DNA from: Ectopseudomonas guguanensis
GTDB taxonomy: Bacteria > Pseudomonadota > Gammaproteobacteria > Pseudomonadales > Pseudomonadaceae
Direction of reading: 5' to 3'
Length of the DNA: 64,000 nucleotides
NCBI RefSeq assembly: GCF_900104265.1
Contig: NZ_FNJJ01000003.1
Location: 40,672-104,671 of the forward strand
A program made the position numbers and the translations under genes. Of this stretch, positions 39,910-48,580 are shown piece by piece. Position 1 is the first letter of the stretch. Every line of letters starts with the position of its first letter. The notes beneath the pieces are model-generated. The model was not told the DNA's origin and made no database searches. It was given only the letters and a program-made list of their open reading frames with translations.

Positions 39910-40595
39910 CCCATGAACGAGAACCGCTGGATCACGAACAGGCGCTGCTGGCGCATTTCCGTGCCCATGGCAGCGGCGAGCCCTCGGCCGAGCTGGATGC
40001 ACGCATTCTGGCGGCGGCTAGCGCAGCCGCACGTGAGACGCAACAGGCCGAAGCCGCCAGTGACAAGGTTGGCTGGGCGCAGCGTTTGCATCAGTGGCTG
40101 TTCGGCAGCGGCCGGCAGCGCTGGTCGGTGGCGGTAGCCGGGCTGGCCTGCGTCGGCATCGGCGTCAGCCTGACCTGGCGCACCCTGGAGCGGGCGCCGG
40201 ATACTTTCGATGCAGTCCCGCCCAGCGTGCTGATGAGCCCGGCTGCACCGGCTCCGATGGCGGCCAAGCGTGCGGCCGAGCAGGAGGCGGTAGCTCCCAT
40301 GGCGGCGCCGCAGGAGCGCATGAAGAGCCAGGCCATGGCACGCCAGGCGCCGTCTGCCGATATGGCCGAGGCACCGATGGCCAGCGCCGCCGCAATCGCT
40401 CCGATGGCTGAGCTGGTGATGCAGAGCGAACCGCGCGAGGCGTTGCTGCGTTTGCTTGAGCTGCGCAGGGCTGGCGAGCAGGAGCAGGCGCAGCGGCTGC
40501 TGGAGCAGCTCCAGGCCGACCATCCGCAACTGGATATCGAAGCCGAGCTCGCGCATCTGGCGTCTGAAAGCGGCGAGGTGGGCAAGGACCGGTAA
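39906..40595 (+). CDS. Probable membrane anti-sigma factor
   Basis: A 229-residue protein coupled to the sigma gene by an ATGA overlap. About 75 N-terminal residues are cytoplasmic, followed by one membrane helix (SVAVAGLACVGIGVSLTW) and a periplasmic part. The latter has a Met/Ala/Pro-rich linker with repeated APMA motifs, then a charged helical tail (EALLRLLELRRAGEQEQAQRLLEQL). It lacks the HxxxCxxC zinc motif of ZAS anti-sigmas. The role is inferred from position and topology. Confidence 0.78.
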   Translation: MTHEREPLDHEQALLAHFRAHGSGEPSAELDARILAAASAAARETQQAEAASDKVGWAQRLHQWLFGSGRQRWSVAVAGLACVGIGVSLTWRTLERAPDTFDAVPPSVLMSPAAPAPMAAKRAAEQEAVAPMAAPQERMKSQAMARQAPSADMAEAPMASAAAIAPMAELVMQSEPREALLRLLELRRAGEQEQAQRLLEQLQADHPQLDIEAELAHLASESGEVGKDR

Positions 40596-40675
40596 ATGTC
40601 ATGTAAGTCGGCTTGCCAGTTGGCGCCGAGCAGGGGAGCATGGGGCAGTATGTTGATCGAGTTGCTGCTGTCCCC

Positions 40676-41197
40676 ATGATGCGTAGAACCTGTCTAACGC
40701 TCGTATGCCTGGCTCTGCTGAGCGGCTGCGAGCCCGCTCCGGAGCCCGCTGCGGAAAAGCCCGAAAGCGCCGCTCCCGCTGTCGTTTCGCCAGCCCCCGA
40801 GGCACCGGCGGATGTGACTGCGAGCGAGCCGGACGAGGCGCCGGCTCCAGTCATTGCGCCCAAGCCCGAGCCGGCGGAACCCGCCAAGCCCAAGCCCAAG
40901 GCCACGGACAAACCGCAAGCGCAGGCCAAGCCCCCGGCCAAGGCCAAACCCGCCATCGCTCCCCAGCCCGAACCCCGGTTGGCGCTGGATCTGAGCGTGC
41001 CGCAGGAGTTGTTCGAACTGGCGCTGGAAAGCGAAACCCGCGAGGAGCTCTCGCCCCTGTTGCCGCCGATGTTCGGCGAGAAACCCGAAGTCCAAAGCCC
41101 GTTCCAGATCAGCGGTCGGCTGATCAGCAACGAGCGAGTGGACGACTACTGGGATTCCATCGAAGGCGCCGAGGTGCAGTTCGAGTTCAGGCGGTAG
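40676..41197 (+). CDS. Proline-rich lipoprotein of unknown function
   Basis: A protein of about 173 residues with a signal peptide and lipobox (MMRRTCLTLVCLALLSGC), then an extended Pro/Ala/Lys/Glu linker (PKPEPAEPAKPKPKA) of about 85 residues, as in proteins that reach across the periplasm. A small acidic C-terminal domain follows (LDLSVPQELFELALESETRE). Start codons at 40676 and 40679 both give a good signal peptide; neither has a strong ribosome-binding site. It follows the sigma/anti-sigma genes on the same strand and may share their transcript. Confidence 0.7.
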   Translation: MMRRTCLTLVCLALLSGCEPAPEPAAEKPESAAPAVVSPAPEAPADVTASEPDEAPAPVIAPKPEPAEPAKPKPKATDKPQAQAKPPAKAKPAIAPQPEPRLALDLSVPQELFELALESETREELSPLLPPMFGEKPEVQSPFQISGRLISNERVDDYWDSIEGAEVQFEFRR

Positions 41198-41320
41198 GCT
41201 TCCGTTCGTCATATTTGGCTATGCACGATCGAGGCAGAGTGCGGGCTGGCTCAATCCTGCGCGTGCGGGGCGCTGCTATCATCGCAGCCTCTATCTGAGT
41301 CACTGGCAAAGGAGTGCCGA

Positions 41321-43414
41321 ATGTCGTTGATGCTCGATGAGCACGAAAGCTCTACGCAAGCTAAAGTCCTGCTCACCCTGCTGAGTTTCGTTATTCCACT
41401 GGCTGTTGGGATCTTTGTCCCTTGGTGGTACTCGTGGGGGATCGTGCAAGCCATCTTGATCGCGACCACAATCATCGTGGTTGCCGGACACCCTGAGTTC
41501 GTCAAACGCCTCCCAGTCCCTCTGATGAGCATGGTCTTGGGGCTCAGCTTTCAGTTATGGGGAACTACTTCCGGCTTTCTCGGGTTCGCTGTCGGACTGT
41601 TCATCCTGATTTTCAGCTGGGTACATCTGTACGTCTGGATGCGGTTTCTGGGACTTGTCGTCAAACGTCAGGACGTCACTCTGCGCTTTCAGGGAGTTGC
41701 TCTCTCGCTGCAAATTGCCCCCCATTCGGGCTACCTACCCAAATATGGCACCGCCTGGCTGGCCAGAACCATAGCTGGCTTTGCCTGGGCGGTTGATGGC
41801 CGGGTGGCTAAGCAGCCACAGGCTGGAATCGATCAGTGGTCCCGCCCCATCGTCCAGGTAATGGCGTCTTCGCCTGCGCCAATCGAGCCGCCCGCGGTCG
41901 TCAGCATCCCTGCGCCGGGGCGCAGTTGTCAGGGCCAAGTCGATGCCAGCGGTCACTTGATCTTCAGTGCACCGCAGGGCAGCCGCACTCTGCGGGGTGA
42001 GCCGTTCAGCACGGTGGGTGGCCAAGGCGAGTCCGGGCATAGCCTTTGGCTGGATGAGCAGCCCACCGGACTGCTGCTCAATCAGGGCGCTTCGGTACTA
42101 TGGAGTGAAGACGATCAGGCGCTTGTCTGTCGCGCGCGAGCCGAGAGCCAGTCGGTGGAGGAAAGCGCTACCTGGCTGTGGCGAGTAGCCTCCGGTTGGC
42201 GTCCGCTGGAGGAGCCCTGGCAATCGCTCGTCGATGAACCCGTACTGGAGTGGAGCACGCCCTGTCGTCTGGAGGATGAGCGTCTCTTCTACGAGGCGCT
42301 GATGCATGGGGCGGAAACGGAAAAGCCTATGGCTCTGACACTGTGCATCGAGCTGGATGGGGAGCATGCGGGCGTCGTGTCGCTGCAGCTGCCGTCGATG
42401 CAAGGTGGCGCGCAACCCTGCCTGACCCTGCTGCGCAAGAGCCGCGATGGCCGTCGTCATGCCTTTGCCTGCCATGTCGGCGCCTGGCGGTTGCCGGGGC
42501 AATGGTGTCTCGATCACCGCGTTTCGGACTGCGGGCGTTATCTGGCCTTGATCGCCTTTGCCGAGGCGCCCGCCGTTCCGCATCAACTGGTTGTGGCTGA
42601 TGTGCTGGCGCGGCGCCTGCTGAGACTCGACGAGCCGCTGCTGATCGCCGGGCTGCAGGCGTTCGAAGACGGCGTCATCAGCCTGCAGCAGATAGTCGGC
42701 AGGCAGGCAACTGCCCTTGGTGCCGGTCCCTTGCCGCGCCTCGAGGCGCTGGCGCCGGCAGCGCAACAGGCCGACGCCTTCGTTGCGCTTGGCCGCTTGC
42801 ATCATCGGACCGTGCAGGTGGCGGTCGATGCCTGGTCGTTGCGTCTGCTGCCCAATTGGCGTCTGGAATGGCGCCCTGTGCCTGCCAGTGCTCAGGGCGA
42901 TTACCTGCTCGCTGCACCCGGTGCAGGCGATGCCGCCTGGCTGTTCGGACTGGACAGAAAAATGCATGAAGGCAGTGGGCTTGTGCCGGGTGGTGCCTGC
43001 GTCCTGACCGCCTCCGGTTGTGGTATCGCGGATCTGGCACCCTCGATGGCCTGGTCGGCGGACGGCCGCTATCTGGCGTTGAGTCACCGGGTGATCAGCG
43101 AGGAGACCATACAGTGGCACCTGTTGCTGCTGGATATCTGGGAGCATACGCTGCGCTACAGCGTCCGGCCCCTGCCTACGATGCCGTGCTTCGAGGCGTT
43201 CGATGCCAACGGCCTGCACGTCAGTGGTGTCGAGCACGAGGTGCAGTTGATCACGATGGAGAGGTTGCTGGCACTGCCCCGACAGATGCTGATCCGAAGT
43301 GGCGATATCTGGCTGCCTGCCGAACAGCTTAGCGATGCGGTGCACTGGCAGCGCCTGGACAGCGCACACTTGCAAAGCTGGCGCTCGCCTGAGGTCGAGC
43401 CATCTCGGGCGTAG
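41321..43414 (+). CDS. Large membrane protein of unknown function
   Basis: A 697-residue protein I do not recognise. The first 110 residues have about four hydrophobic helices (VLLTLLSFVIPLAVGIFVPWW, QAILIATTIIVVAG, LMSMVLGLSF, LGFAVGLFILIFSWVHLYVW). The rest is soluble and rich in short strand motifs such as WRVASGWRPL, CGRYLALIAFAEAP and SADGRYLALSHRV, spaced like blades of a beta-propeller. ATG at 41321 follows AAAGGAG. The N-terminal third has lower GC than the neighbours. It is convergent with atuH, eight bp apart. Topology and the propeller are inferred. Confidence 0.72.
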   Translation: MSLMLDEHESSTQAKVLLTLLSFVIPLAVGIFVPWWYSWGIVQAILIATTIIVVAGHPEFVKRLPVPLMSMVLGLSFQLWGTTSGFLGFAVGLFILIFSWVHLYVWMRFLGLVVKRQDVTLRFQGVALSLQIAPHSGYLPKYGTAWLARTIAGFAWAVDGRVAKQPQAGIDQWSRPIVQVMASSPAPIEPPAVVSIPAPGRSCQGQVDASGHLIFSAPQGSRTLRGEPFSTVGGQGESGHSLWLDEQPTGLLLNQGASVLWSEDDQALVCRARAESQSVEESATWLWRVASGWRPLEEPWQSLVDEPVLEWSTPCRLEDERLFYEALMHGAETEKPMALTLCIELDGEHAGVVSLQLPSMQGGAQPCLTLLRKSRDGRRHAFACHVGAWRLPGQWCLDHRVSDCGRYLALIAFAEAPAVPHQLVVADVLARRLLRLDEPLLIAGLQAFEDGVISLQQIVGRQATALGAGPLPRLEALAPAAQQADAFVALGRLHHRTVQVAVDAWSLRLLPNWRLEWRPVPASAQGDYLLAAPGAGDAAWLFGLDRKMHEGSGLVPGGACVLTASGCGIADLAPSMAWSADGRYLALSHRVISEETIQWHLLLLDIWEHTLRYSVRPLPTMPCFEAFDANGLHVSGVEHEVQLITMERLLALPRQMLIRSGDIWLPAEQLSDAVHWQRLDSAHLQSWRSPEVEPSRA

Positions 43415-43422
43415 CGTTTCGC

Positions 43423-45249
43423 TCAGAAACGATAGGCCTGCCGTGCGATGGCCGCGTGCAGTTCGCCATCGAGCGGCTGGAAGCTGTCCGAGCCTGGCAG
43501 GCGCACGTAGAGCGGACCATCGACCTTGCTCGGGTCGTAGCCGGCCTGCTTGAGGTCGGTTTTCTTGTACTTGAAGGTGCCGGTGGTCTCGACTTCGCCG
43601 AGCAGGCGGACGAACAGCGGCGCGGCGTAGGCCGGCAGTTCCGCATCGAGGTGGGCGGCCAGCGCGGCGCCGTCCAGCTCGATGCCAGGCGCCAGGCGCA
43701 ATGCAGCCATGCCGCAGCGGCCATTGGTGCCGGGAATCTCCACGCCGTAGACCACCGCATCCTCTACCCCGGGGAAGGCGCCAAGCACGTTTTCCACCTC
43801 GGTCGTCGAAACGTTCTCGCCCTTCCAGCGGAAGGTGTCGCCGAGGCGGTCGACGAACTGCGCGTGCTTGCAGCCGATGTCGCGCATCAGGTCGCCGGTG
43901 TTGAACCAGGCATCGCCCTTCTTGAATACGTCGCGCAGGATCGCCGCCTCGCTCTTGGCCGGATCGGTGTAGCCGTCGAACGGCCACTTGGCGCTGATTT
44001 CGCTGATCAGCAGGCCTGCTTCGCCCTTGTCGGCCTTTTGCAGAAAGCCCTGCTTGCCGCGCACGGGGCGGTCGTTTTCCAGGTCGTAACGGACGATGGC
44101 GTAGGTGGCCGGGGTATAGCCGACGGTATTGTCGAAGTTGAAGACGTTGGTGAAGCCGATATTGCCTTCGCTGGAGGCATAGAACTCGGTGATCTGCTCG
44201 ACGCCGAAGCGCTGCTTGAACTCGGCCCAGATCGAGGGGCGCAGGCCGTTGCCGATCATGCAGCGCAGGCTGTTGTTCCTTTCGCTATCGGTTTCCGGCT
44301 GGTTGAGCAGGTAGCGGCACAGTTCACCGATGTAACCGAAGCAGGTGGCCTGGTAACGCGCCACGTCGCTCCAGAAGGCGCTGGCTGAGAACTTGCGGCG
44401 CAGGGCGATGGCCGCGCCGCCGGCCAGGGCCGCGCTCCAGCATACGGTGACGGCGTTGTTGTGGTAGCAGGGCAGGGTGAGGTAGAGCACGTCGTGCTCG
44501 TTCAGGGTCAGGCCGGAATGGCCGAAGCCGCCATAGGCCTTGATCCACTTGCCGTGGCTCATGATCGAGGCCTTGGGCAGGCCGGTGGTGCCGGAGGTGT
44601 AGATCAGGAAGCAGGCATCCTTCATGCGTACGCGCTGGCTGTCCGGCGGGTTGTCCTGGGCCTGGCCGGCGGCCAGGTGCATCAGGTTGAGCCAGCCGTC
44701 CGGCGCCTGGCCGGGATCGCGCAGGCAGTCCTGGTCGGCGATCCAGTAGCGTTTGGCCTGCTGGTTCTGCACTTGAGCGGCGAATTCGCCGAAAGCGCCG
44801 AGCAGTTCGTCACCGATCACCAGGAAGCCGGGTTTGACCAGGTTGAAGCTGTGCGCCAGCACCTTGCCGCGCTGGGTGGTGTTGATCAGTGCGCCGACCG
44901 CGCCGAGCTTGCTCAGGGCGGCGAGGATCGCCAGCAGCTCCAGGCGGTTCTCCAGCATCACCGCCACCACGTCGCCATGGCCGACGCCTTCGGCCTTGAA
45001 CGCCCAGGCCAGGCGGTTGGCCCAGGCATTGAAGGCGCGATAGCTGAGCTGGCGGTTTTCGTCCATCAGCGCCGGGCGCTCGGGGTGGCGCTCGGCAGCG
45101 CGCTGTAGGGCCCAGGCCAGTGACAGGTTCTTCTCGCGGTTACGGATGCCAGCGTAGTACAGGCCGCGCAGCATGCGCGGCACGCGTGGCAGGTGCTGCG
45201 GCAGGTGGGCCAGGAAGCGGAAGGGCGAAATCAGATCGGCTTGGCTCAT
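43423..45249 (-). CDS. atuH: Acyl-CoA synthetase of the acyclic terpene cluster
   Basis: A 608-residue adenylate-forming ligase of the long-chain/FATP-like type. The AMP-binding signature is YTSGTTGLPKAS, with TEFYASSEGNIGF, DRLGDTFRWKGENVSTTEVE and the C-terminal lysine region GTFKYKKTDLKQ. It is the last gene of the minus-strand atu cluster, matching atuH, and would activate citronellic, geranic or long-chain acids with CoA. The start at 45249 lacks a strong site. The 308-bp gap before it carries several repeats, so it may be expressed separately. Confidence 0.88.
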   Translation of the reverse strand: MSQADLISPFRFLAHLPQHLPRVPRMLRGLYYAGIRNREKNLSLAWALQRAAERHPERPALMDENRQLSYRAFNAWANRLAWAFKAEGVGHGDVVAVMLENRLELLAILAALSKLGAVGALINTTQRGKVLAHSFNLVKPGFLVIGDELLGAFGEFAAQVQNQQAKRYWIADQDCLRDPGQAPDGWLNLMHLAAGQAQDNPPDSQRVRMKDACFLIYTSGTTGLPKASIMSHGKWIKAYGGFGHSGLTLNEHDVLYLTLPCYHNNAVTVCWSAALAGGAAIALRRKFSASAFWSDVARYQATCFGYIGELCRYLLNQPETDSERNNSLRCMIGNGLRPSIWAEFKQRFGVEQITEFYASSEGNIGFTNVFNFDNTVGYTPATYAIVRYDLENDRPVRGKQGFLQKADKGEAGLLISEISAKWPFDGYTDPAKSEAAILRDVFKKGDAWFNTGDLMRDIGCKHAQFVDRLGDTFRWKGENVSTTEVENVLGAFPGVEDAVVYGVEIPGTNGRCGMAALRLAPGIELDGAALAAHLDAELPAYAAPLFVRLLGEVETTGTFKYKKTDLKQAGYDPSKVDGPLYVRLPGSDSFQPLDGELHAAIARQAYRF

Positions 45250-45370
45250 GGGGCTCGCACTTGGGCTGTTATGAATTGAGGGCGAGTCCTGACTCTAGTC
45301 AGCGTGGCACGCAGCAACCATGGCTCTGGTGCGCCGAACGGCGGGCAGATCGGCAAATACGCACCGTGTC

Positions 45371-45441
45371 GTAGGGTGCGCTGTGCGCACCGAGCCAGGT
45401 GCAAATCCGCGGGTCGTCTTGGTGCGCGCGGCGCACCCTAC
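45371..45441. repeat. REP-like inverted pair, family B (copy 3), between atuG and atuH
   Basis: A 21-nt arm at 45371-45391 (GTAGGGTGCGC...GCGCACC) faces its near-complement at 45421-45441. The left arm is identical to that at 13046. It lies in the 308-bp atuG-atuH gap (45250-45557), which otherwise holds only the two repeats listed next and no gene. Confidence 0.9.
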
Positions 45442-45457
45442 GGGTCGAGGCTCGCAC

Positions 45458-45481
45458 GTAGCCCGGATTGCATCCGGCTAC
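45458..45481. repeat. REP-like unit, family C (single)
   Basis: GTAGCCCGGATTGCATCCGG plus CTAC is self-complementary across its centre (GTAGCC-GGAT/ATCC-GGCTAC) and matches arms at 48484 and 48526. Confidence 0.8.
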
Positions 45482-45512
45482 AAAGTCGGAAACGGCATTC
45501 CCTCTCCCCCAG

Positions 45513-45538
45513 CCCCTCTCCCATAAATGGGAGAGGGG
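45513..45538. repeat. Perfect 12-bp hairpin in the atuG-atuH gap
   Basis: CCCCTCTCCCAT and ATGGGAGAGGGG pair without mismatch around AA, 19 bp downstream of the atuG stop in the direction of transcription. No T run follows, so it is more likely a dispersed repeat or mRNA-stabilising hairpin than a terminator. Confidence 0.75.
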
Positions 45539-45557
45539 AGCGGAGCGCATCCAGTGC

Positions 45558-46382
45558 TCAATCGACGAACAGATCGGGCACCAGGCTGCCGCCAGCGGGA
45601 TCGAAGCGGTACTGCTCGAAGTTGGTGACGCCCTGTTCACGCAGGATGTCATCGTCGATCAGCAGGCGCCCAGTGAGGCTGCGGCCTTCGCTGCTCAGGA
45701 TGGCGTGGGCCGCATCGGCCATGATGACCGGCGTGCGCGCACGCTTGAAGGCGTCGCGGCTGCCCAGTTCGAACTCGATGGCCGCGGTGGCGATCATGGT
45801 CTTCGGCCACAGCGAATTGACGCTGATGCCGTACTTCTTGAACTCCTCGCTCATGCCCAGGGTGAGCATGCTCATGCCGTACTTGGTGACGGTGTAGGGG
45901 CCGTGCTGGGCGAACCACTTGGCATCCAGGTTGAGCGGCGGGGAGAGGTTGAGGATATGCCCGCTGGCGCTCTGTTTCAGATATGGCAAGGCCGCCTGGC
46001 TGCAGACCATCACCGCGCGGGTGTTGATCTGGTACATCAGGTCGAAGCGCTTGGCTTCAAGCTTCTCCACGCCCACCAGCTTGATCGCCCCGGCATTGTT
46101 GACCAGGGCATCGATACCGCCGAAATGCTCGGCCGCGCGCGCCATGGCGGCGACCACGGCCTGCTCATCGCGCACATCCAGCTGCAGGGCCAGCGCCTTG
46201 CCGCCAGCGGCTTCGACCTCGGCGGCGACGCTGTGGATGGTGCCCGCCAGCTTCGGGTGCGGCTCGGCGCTCTTGGCCGCGATGACGATATTGGCACCAT
46301 CGGCGGCTGCCTTGAGGGCGATCTCGCGGCCGATGCCACGGCTGGCGCCGGTGATGAACAGGGTCTTGCCGGAAAGGGACAT
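45558..46382 (-). CDS. atuG: SDR-family oxidoreductase of the acyclic terpene cluster
   Basis: A 274-residue short-chain dehydrogenase related to HSDL2-type enzymes. The nucleotide loop is ITGASRGIGREIAL, with the NNAG motif in DALVNNAGAIKL, catalytic serine in LNLSPPLN and YxxxK in GPYTVTKYGMSM. The start at 46382 follows AAGGAG. In the P. aeruginosa cluster atuG occupies the same place between atuF and atuH; its step in terpene breakdown is not settled. Confidence 0.87.
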   Translation of the reverse strand: MSLSGKTLFITGASRGIGREIALKAAADGANIVIAAKSAEPHPKLAGTIHSVAAEVEAAGGKALALQLDVRDEQAVVAAMARAAEHFGGIDALVNNAGAIKLVGVEKLEAKRFDLMYQINTRAVMVCSQAALPYLKQSASGHILNLSPPLNLDAKWFAQHGPYTVTKYGMSMLTLGMSEEFKKYGISVNSLWPKTMIATAAIEFELGSRDAFKRARTPVIMADAAHAILSSEGRSLTGRLLIDDDILREQGVTNFEQYRFDPAGGSLVPDLFVD

Positions 46383-46412
46383 GGGCGTGCTCCTTCTTGT
46401 TGTTATGGGGCC

Positions 46413-46466
46413 GTGGGAGGGGCTTTAGCCGCGATGAACGACGCTCGCGGCTAAAGCCCCTCCCAC
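46413..46466. repeat. REP-like inverted pair, family D, between atuF and atuG
   Basis: GTGGGAGGGGCTTTAGCC starts a 22-nt arm (46413-46434), exactly complemented at 46445-46466. It begins ten bases downstream of the atuF stop on the coding strand. Solitary relatives occur at 63364 and 63447. Confidence 0.9.
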
Positions 46467-46475
46467 AGCGATATA

Positions 46476-48464
46476 TCAAGCCTCTACAGCTTCGATTTCC
46501 ACCAGCAACTGGCGATTCTTCACCTGGTCGCCCTGGCTCACGCCGACGCGGCGAACGATGCCGTCGACACCAGCCTTGAGCGGGTGCTCCATCTTCATCG
46601 CTTCCAGCACAACCAGCAGTTGCCCCTTGCTCACGCTGGCTCCCTCGGCGATCAGCACCTCGACGATGGCACCATCCATCGGCGCATTCACCGCGCCGCT
46701 GCTGGCGGCGTTCTGTCCACCGGCCGGCTCGTGGGTAACATCCAGCAGCTCCAGGTTGCCGTGTTCACCGTACAGCCACAGGCGCTCACCTTCGAGGTGG
46801 TAGGCCTGGCGGCGACGAACGCCGTCCAGTTCCAGGGTTAGCCAGCGGCCGTCGCTGGCCAGCAGGCGTAGGGACAGCTGTTCCTCACCGCGGCGCACGC
46901 GCAGCTGCGCTTGCATGCCGCTGGCGATCACGTCCAGCTCCACGGCGTGCTTGTGTTCGCCCTGCTTGAGGACGAAGCGCCAAGGCGCGCTGCCGGCGCT
47001 GCGCCAGCCGGACAGGCCGGGCTGGTGCGCGCGGGCGTCGGCCGAGGTCTGGTAGAGCAGGGCAGCGGCCATGGCCAGCTCGGCCAGGCTGGCCGTGTGC
47101 GGCTGCAGGCTGGGGTCATCAGCGAAGTGTTCGGTGATAAACGCCGTGGTGGCGTTGCCGGCGGCGAACTCCGGGTGCTTGAGCAGGTTGGCGAGAAAGC
47201 GCTGGTTACCGTTCACGCCGAGCAGCACGCACTGCTCGACCGCGCGCACCAGCTTGCGCCGGGCTTCGTCGCGGGTTGCGCCGTAGGCGATGACCTTGGC
47301 CAGCATCGGGTCGTAGAAGGGGGTGACGGCCTGGCCCTCGACCAGGCCGTGGTCGATGCGCACGCCAGCCAACAATTCGGGTTCCCAGCGCAGCACCTGG
47401 CCGGTTTGCGGCAGGAAGCCGGCGGCCGAGTCCTCGGCGTACAGGCGCACCTCCATGGCATGGCCGGTGAGGCGAATCTCGTCCTGCTGCAGCGGCAGGG
47501 GCTGGCCCTCGGCGACGCGTATCTGCCAGGCCACCAGATCCTGGCCGGTGATCAGCTCGGTGACCGGGTGTTCCACCTGCAGGCGGGTGTTCATTTCCAG
47601 GAAGAAGAACTCGCCGCTGGCGTCGAGCAGGAACTCCACGGTGCCGGCGCCGACGTAGTTCACCGAAGCTGCAGCCTTGACCGCCGCTTCACCCATGGCC
47701 TTGCGCAGCTCGGGCGTCATCACCGGGCAGGGCGCTTCCTCGACCACCTTCTGGTGGCGGCGTTGTACCGAGCAGTCCCGTTCGCCGAGGTAGAGGATAT
47801 TGCCGTGCTGGTCGCCGAATACCTGGACCTCCACGTGGCGCGGGCGGATCACGGCGCGCTCGAGGATCAGCTCGCCGGAGCCGAAGGCGTTCTGCGCCTC
47901 CGAGCGGGCGGTGCGGATCTGTCCCAGCAGTTCGGAAGATTCCTGTACCAGGCGCATGCCGCGGCCACCGCCACCGGCGCTGGCCTTGATCATCAGCGGG
48001 TAGCCGATGCGTTCGGCTTCGCTGGCCAGGGTCTCGTCATCCTGGGCGGCGCCTTCATAGCCCGGGATGCAGGGCACGCCGGCTTCGAGCATGGCGATCT
48101 TGGACAGGCGCTTGCTGCCCATCAGGTGAATGGCTTCGACGGTCGGGCCGATAAAGACTATGCCGGCCGCCTCGCAGGCGCGGGCGAAGTCGGCGTTCTC
48201 GGAGAGGAAGCCATAGCCGGGGTGAATGGCGTCGGCGCCGGTCTTGCGCGCGGCTTCGATGATGGCGTCGATGCGCAGATAGGATTGGTTGACCTGGGCT
48301 GGGCCGATGCACACGGCTTCGTCGGCGATCTGTACGTGGCGGGCATCGGCATCGGCCTCGGAGTACACCGCGACGGTGCGGTAGCCAAGTTCGATGGCGG
48401 TGCGCATCACCCGGCAGGCGATCTCGCCACGGTTGGCGATCAGGATCTTGTTGAATGCGGGCAT
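46476..48464 (-). CDS. atuF: Geranyl-CoA carboxylase alpha (biotin carboxylase/carrier) subunit
   Basis: A 662-residue subunit with an N-terminal biotin carboxylase domain (NKILIANRGEIACRVMRT, ATP grasp loop KASAGGGGRGMRLV, EMNTRLQVEHPVTE), a linker domain, and a C-terminal biotinyl domain with VVLEAMKMEHPL (biotin on the Lys of AMKM). It carboxylates its own biotin; AtuC then transfers CO2 to cis-geranyl-CoA. Methylcrotonyl- or acetyl-CoA carboxylases have the same architecture; assignment rests on the surrounding atu genes. AGGAG precedes the ATG. Confidence 0.92.
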   Translation of the reverse strand: MPAFNKILIANRGEIACRVMRTAIELGYRTVAVYSEADADARHVQIADEAVCIGPAQVNQSYLRIDAIIEAARKTGADAIHPGYGFLSENADFARACEAAGIVFIGPTVEAIHLMGSKRLSKIAMLEAGVPCIPGYEGAAQDDETLASEAERIGYPLMIKASAGGGGRGMRLVQESSELLGQIRTARSEAQNAFGSGELILERAVIRPRHVEVQVFGDQHGNILYLGERDCSVQRRHQKVVEEAPCPVMTPELRKAMGEAAVKAAASVNYVGAGTVEFLLDASGEFFFLEMNTRLQVEHPVTELITGQDLVAWQIRVAEGQPLPLQQDEIRLTGHAMEVRLYAEDSAAGFLPQTGQVLRWEPELLAGVRIDHGLVEGQAVTPFYDPMLAKVIAYGATRDEARRKLVRAVEQCVLLGVNGNQRFLANLLKHPEFAAGNATTAFITEHFADDPSLQPHTASLAELAMAAALLYQTSADARAHQPGLSGWRSAGSAPWRFVLKQGEHKHAVELDVIASGMQAQLRVRRGEEQLSLRLLASDGRWLTLELDGVRRRQAYHLEGERLWLYGEHGNLELLDVTHEPAGGQNAASSGAVNAPMDGAIVEVLIAEGASVSKGQLLVVLEAMKMEHPLKAGVDGIVRRVGVSQGDQVKNRQLLVEIEAVEA

Positions 48465-48483
48465 CTTTGTGCTCCTGCTGTGC

Positions 48484-48546
48484 GTAGCCCGGATGCAATC
48501 CGGGGAATCATGTTGGCCGAGCGCTCCCGGATTGCATCCGGGCTAC
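48484..48546. repeat. REP-like inverted pair, family C, between atuE and atuF
   Basis: GTAGCCCGGATGCAATCCGG begins one arm (48484-48504); the complement at 48526-48546 ends in CCGGGCTAC. It fills most of the 116-bp junction. Confidence 0.9.
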
Positions 48547-48580
48547 GGTCTTTGTCGGCTGTGCTGGTCTGTCCAATCCA

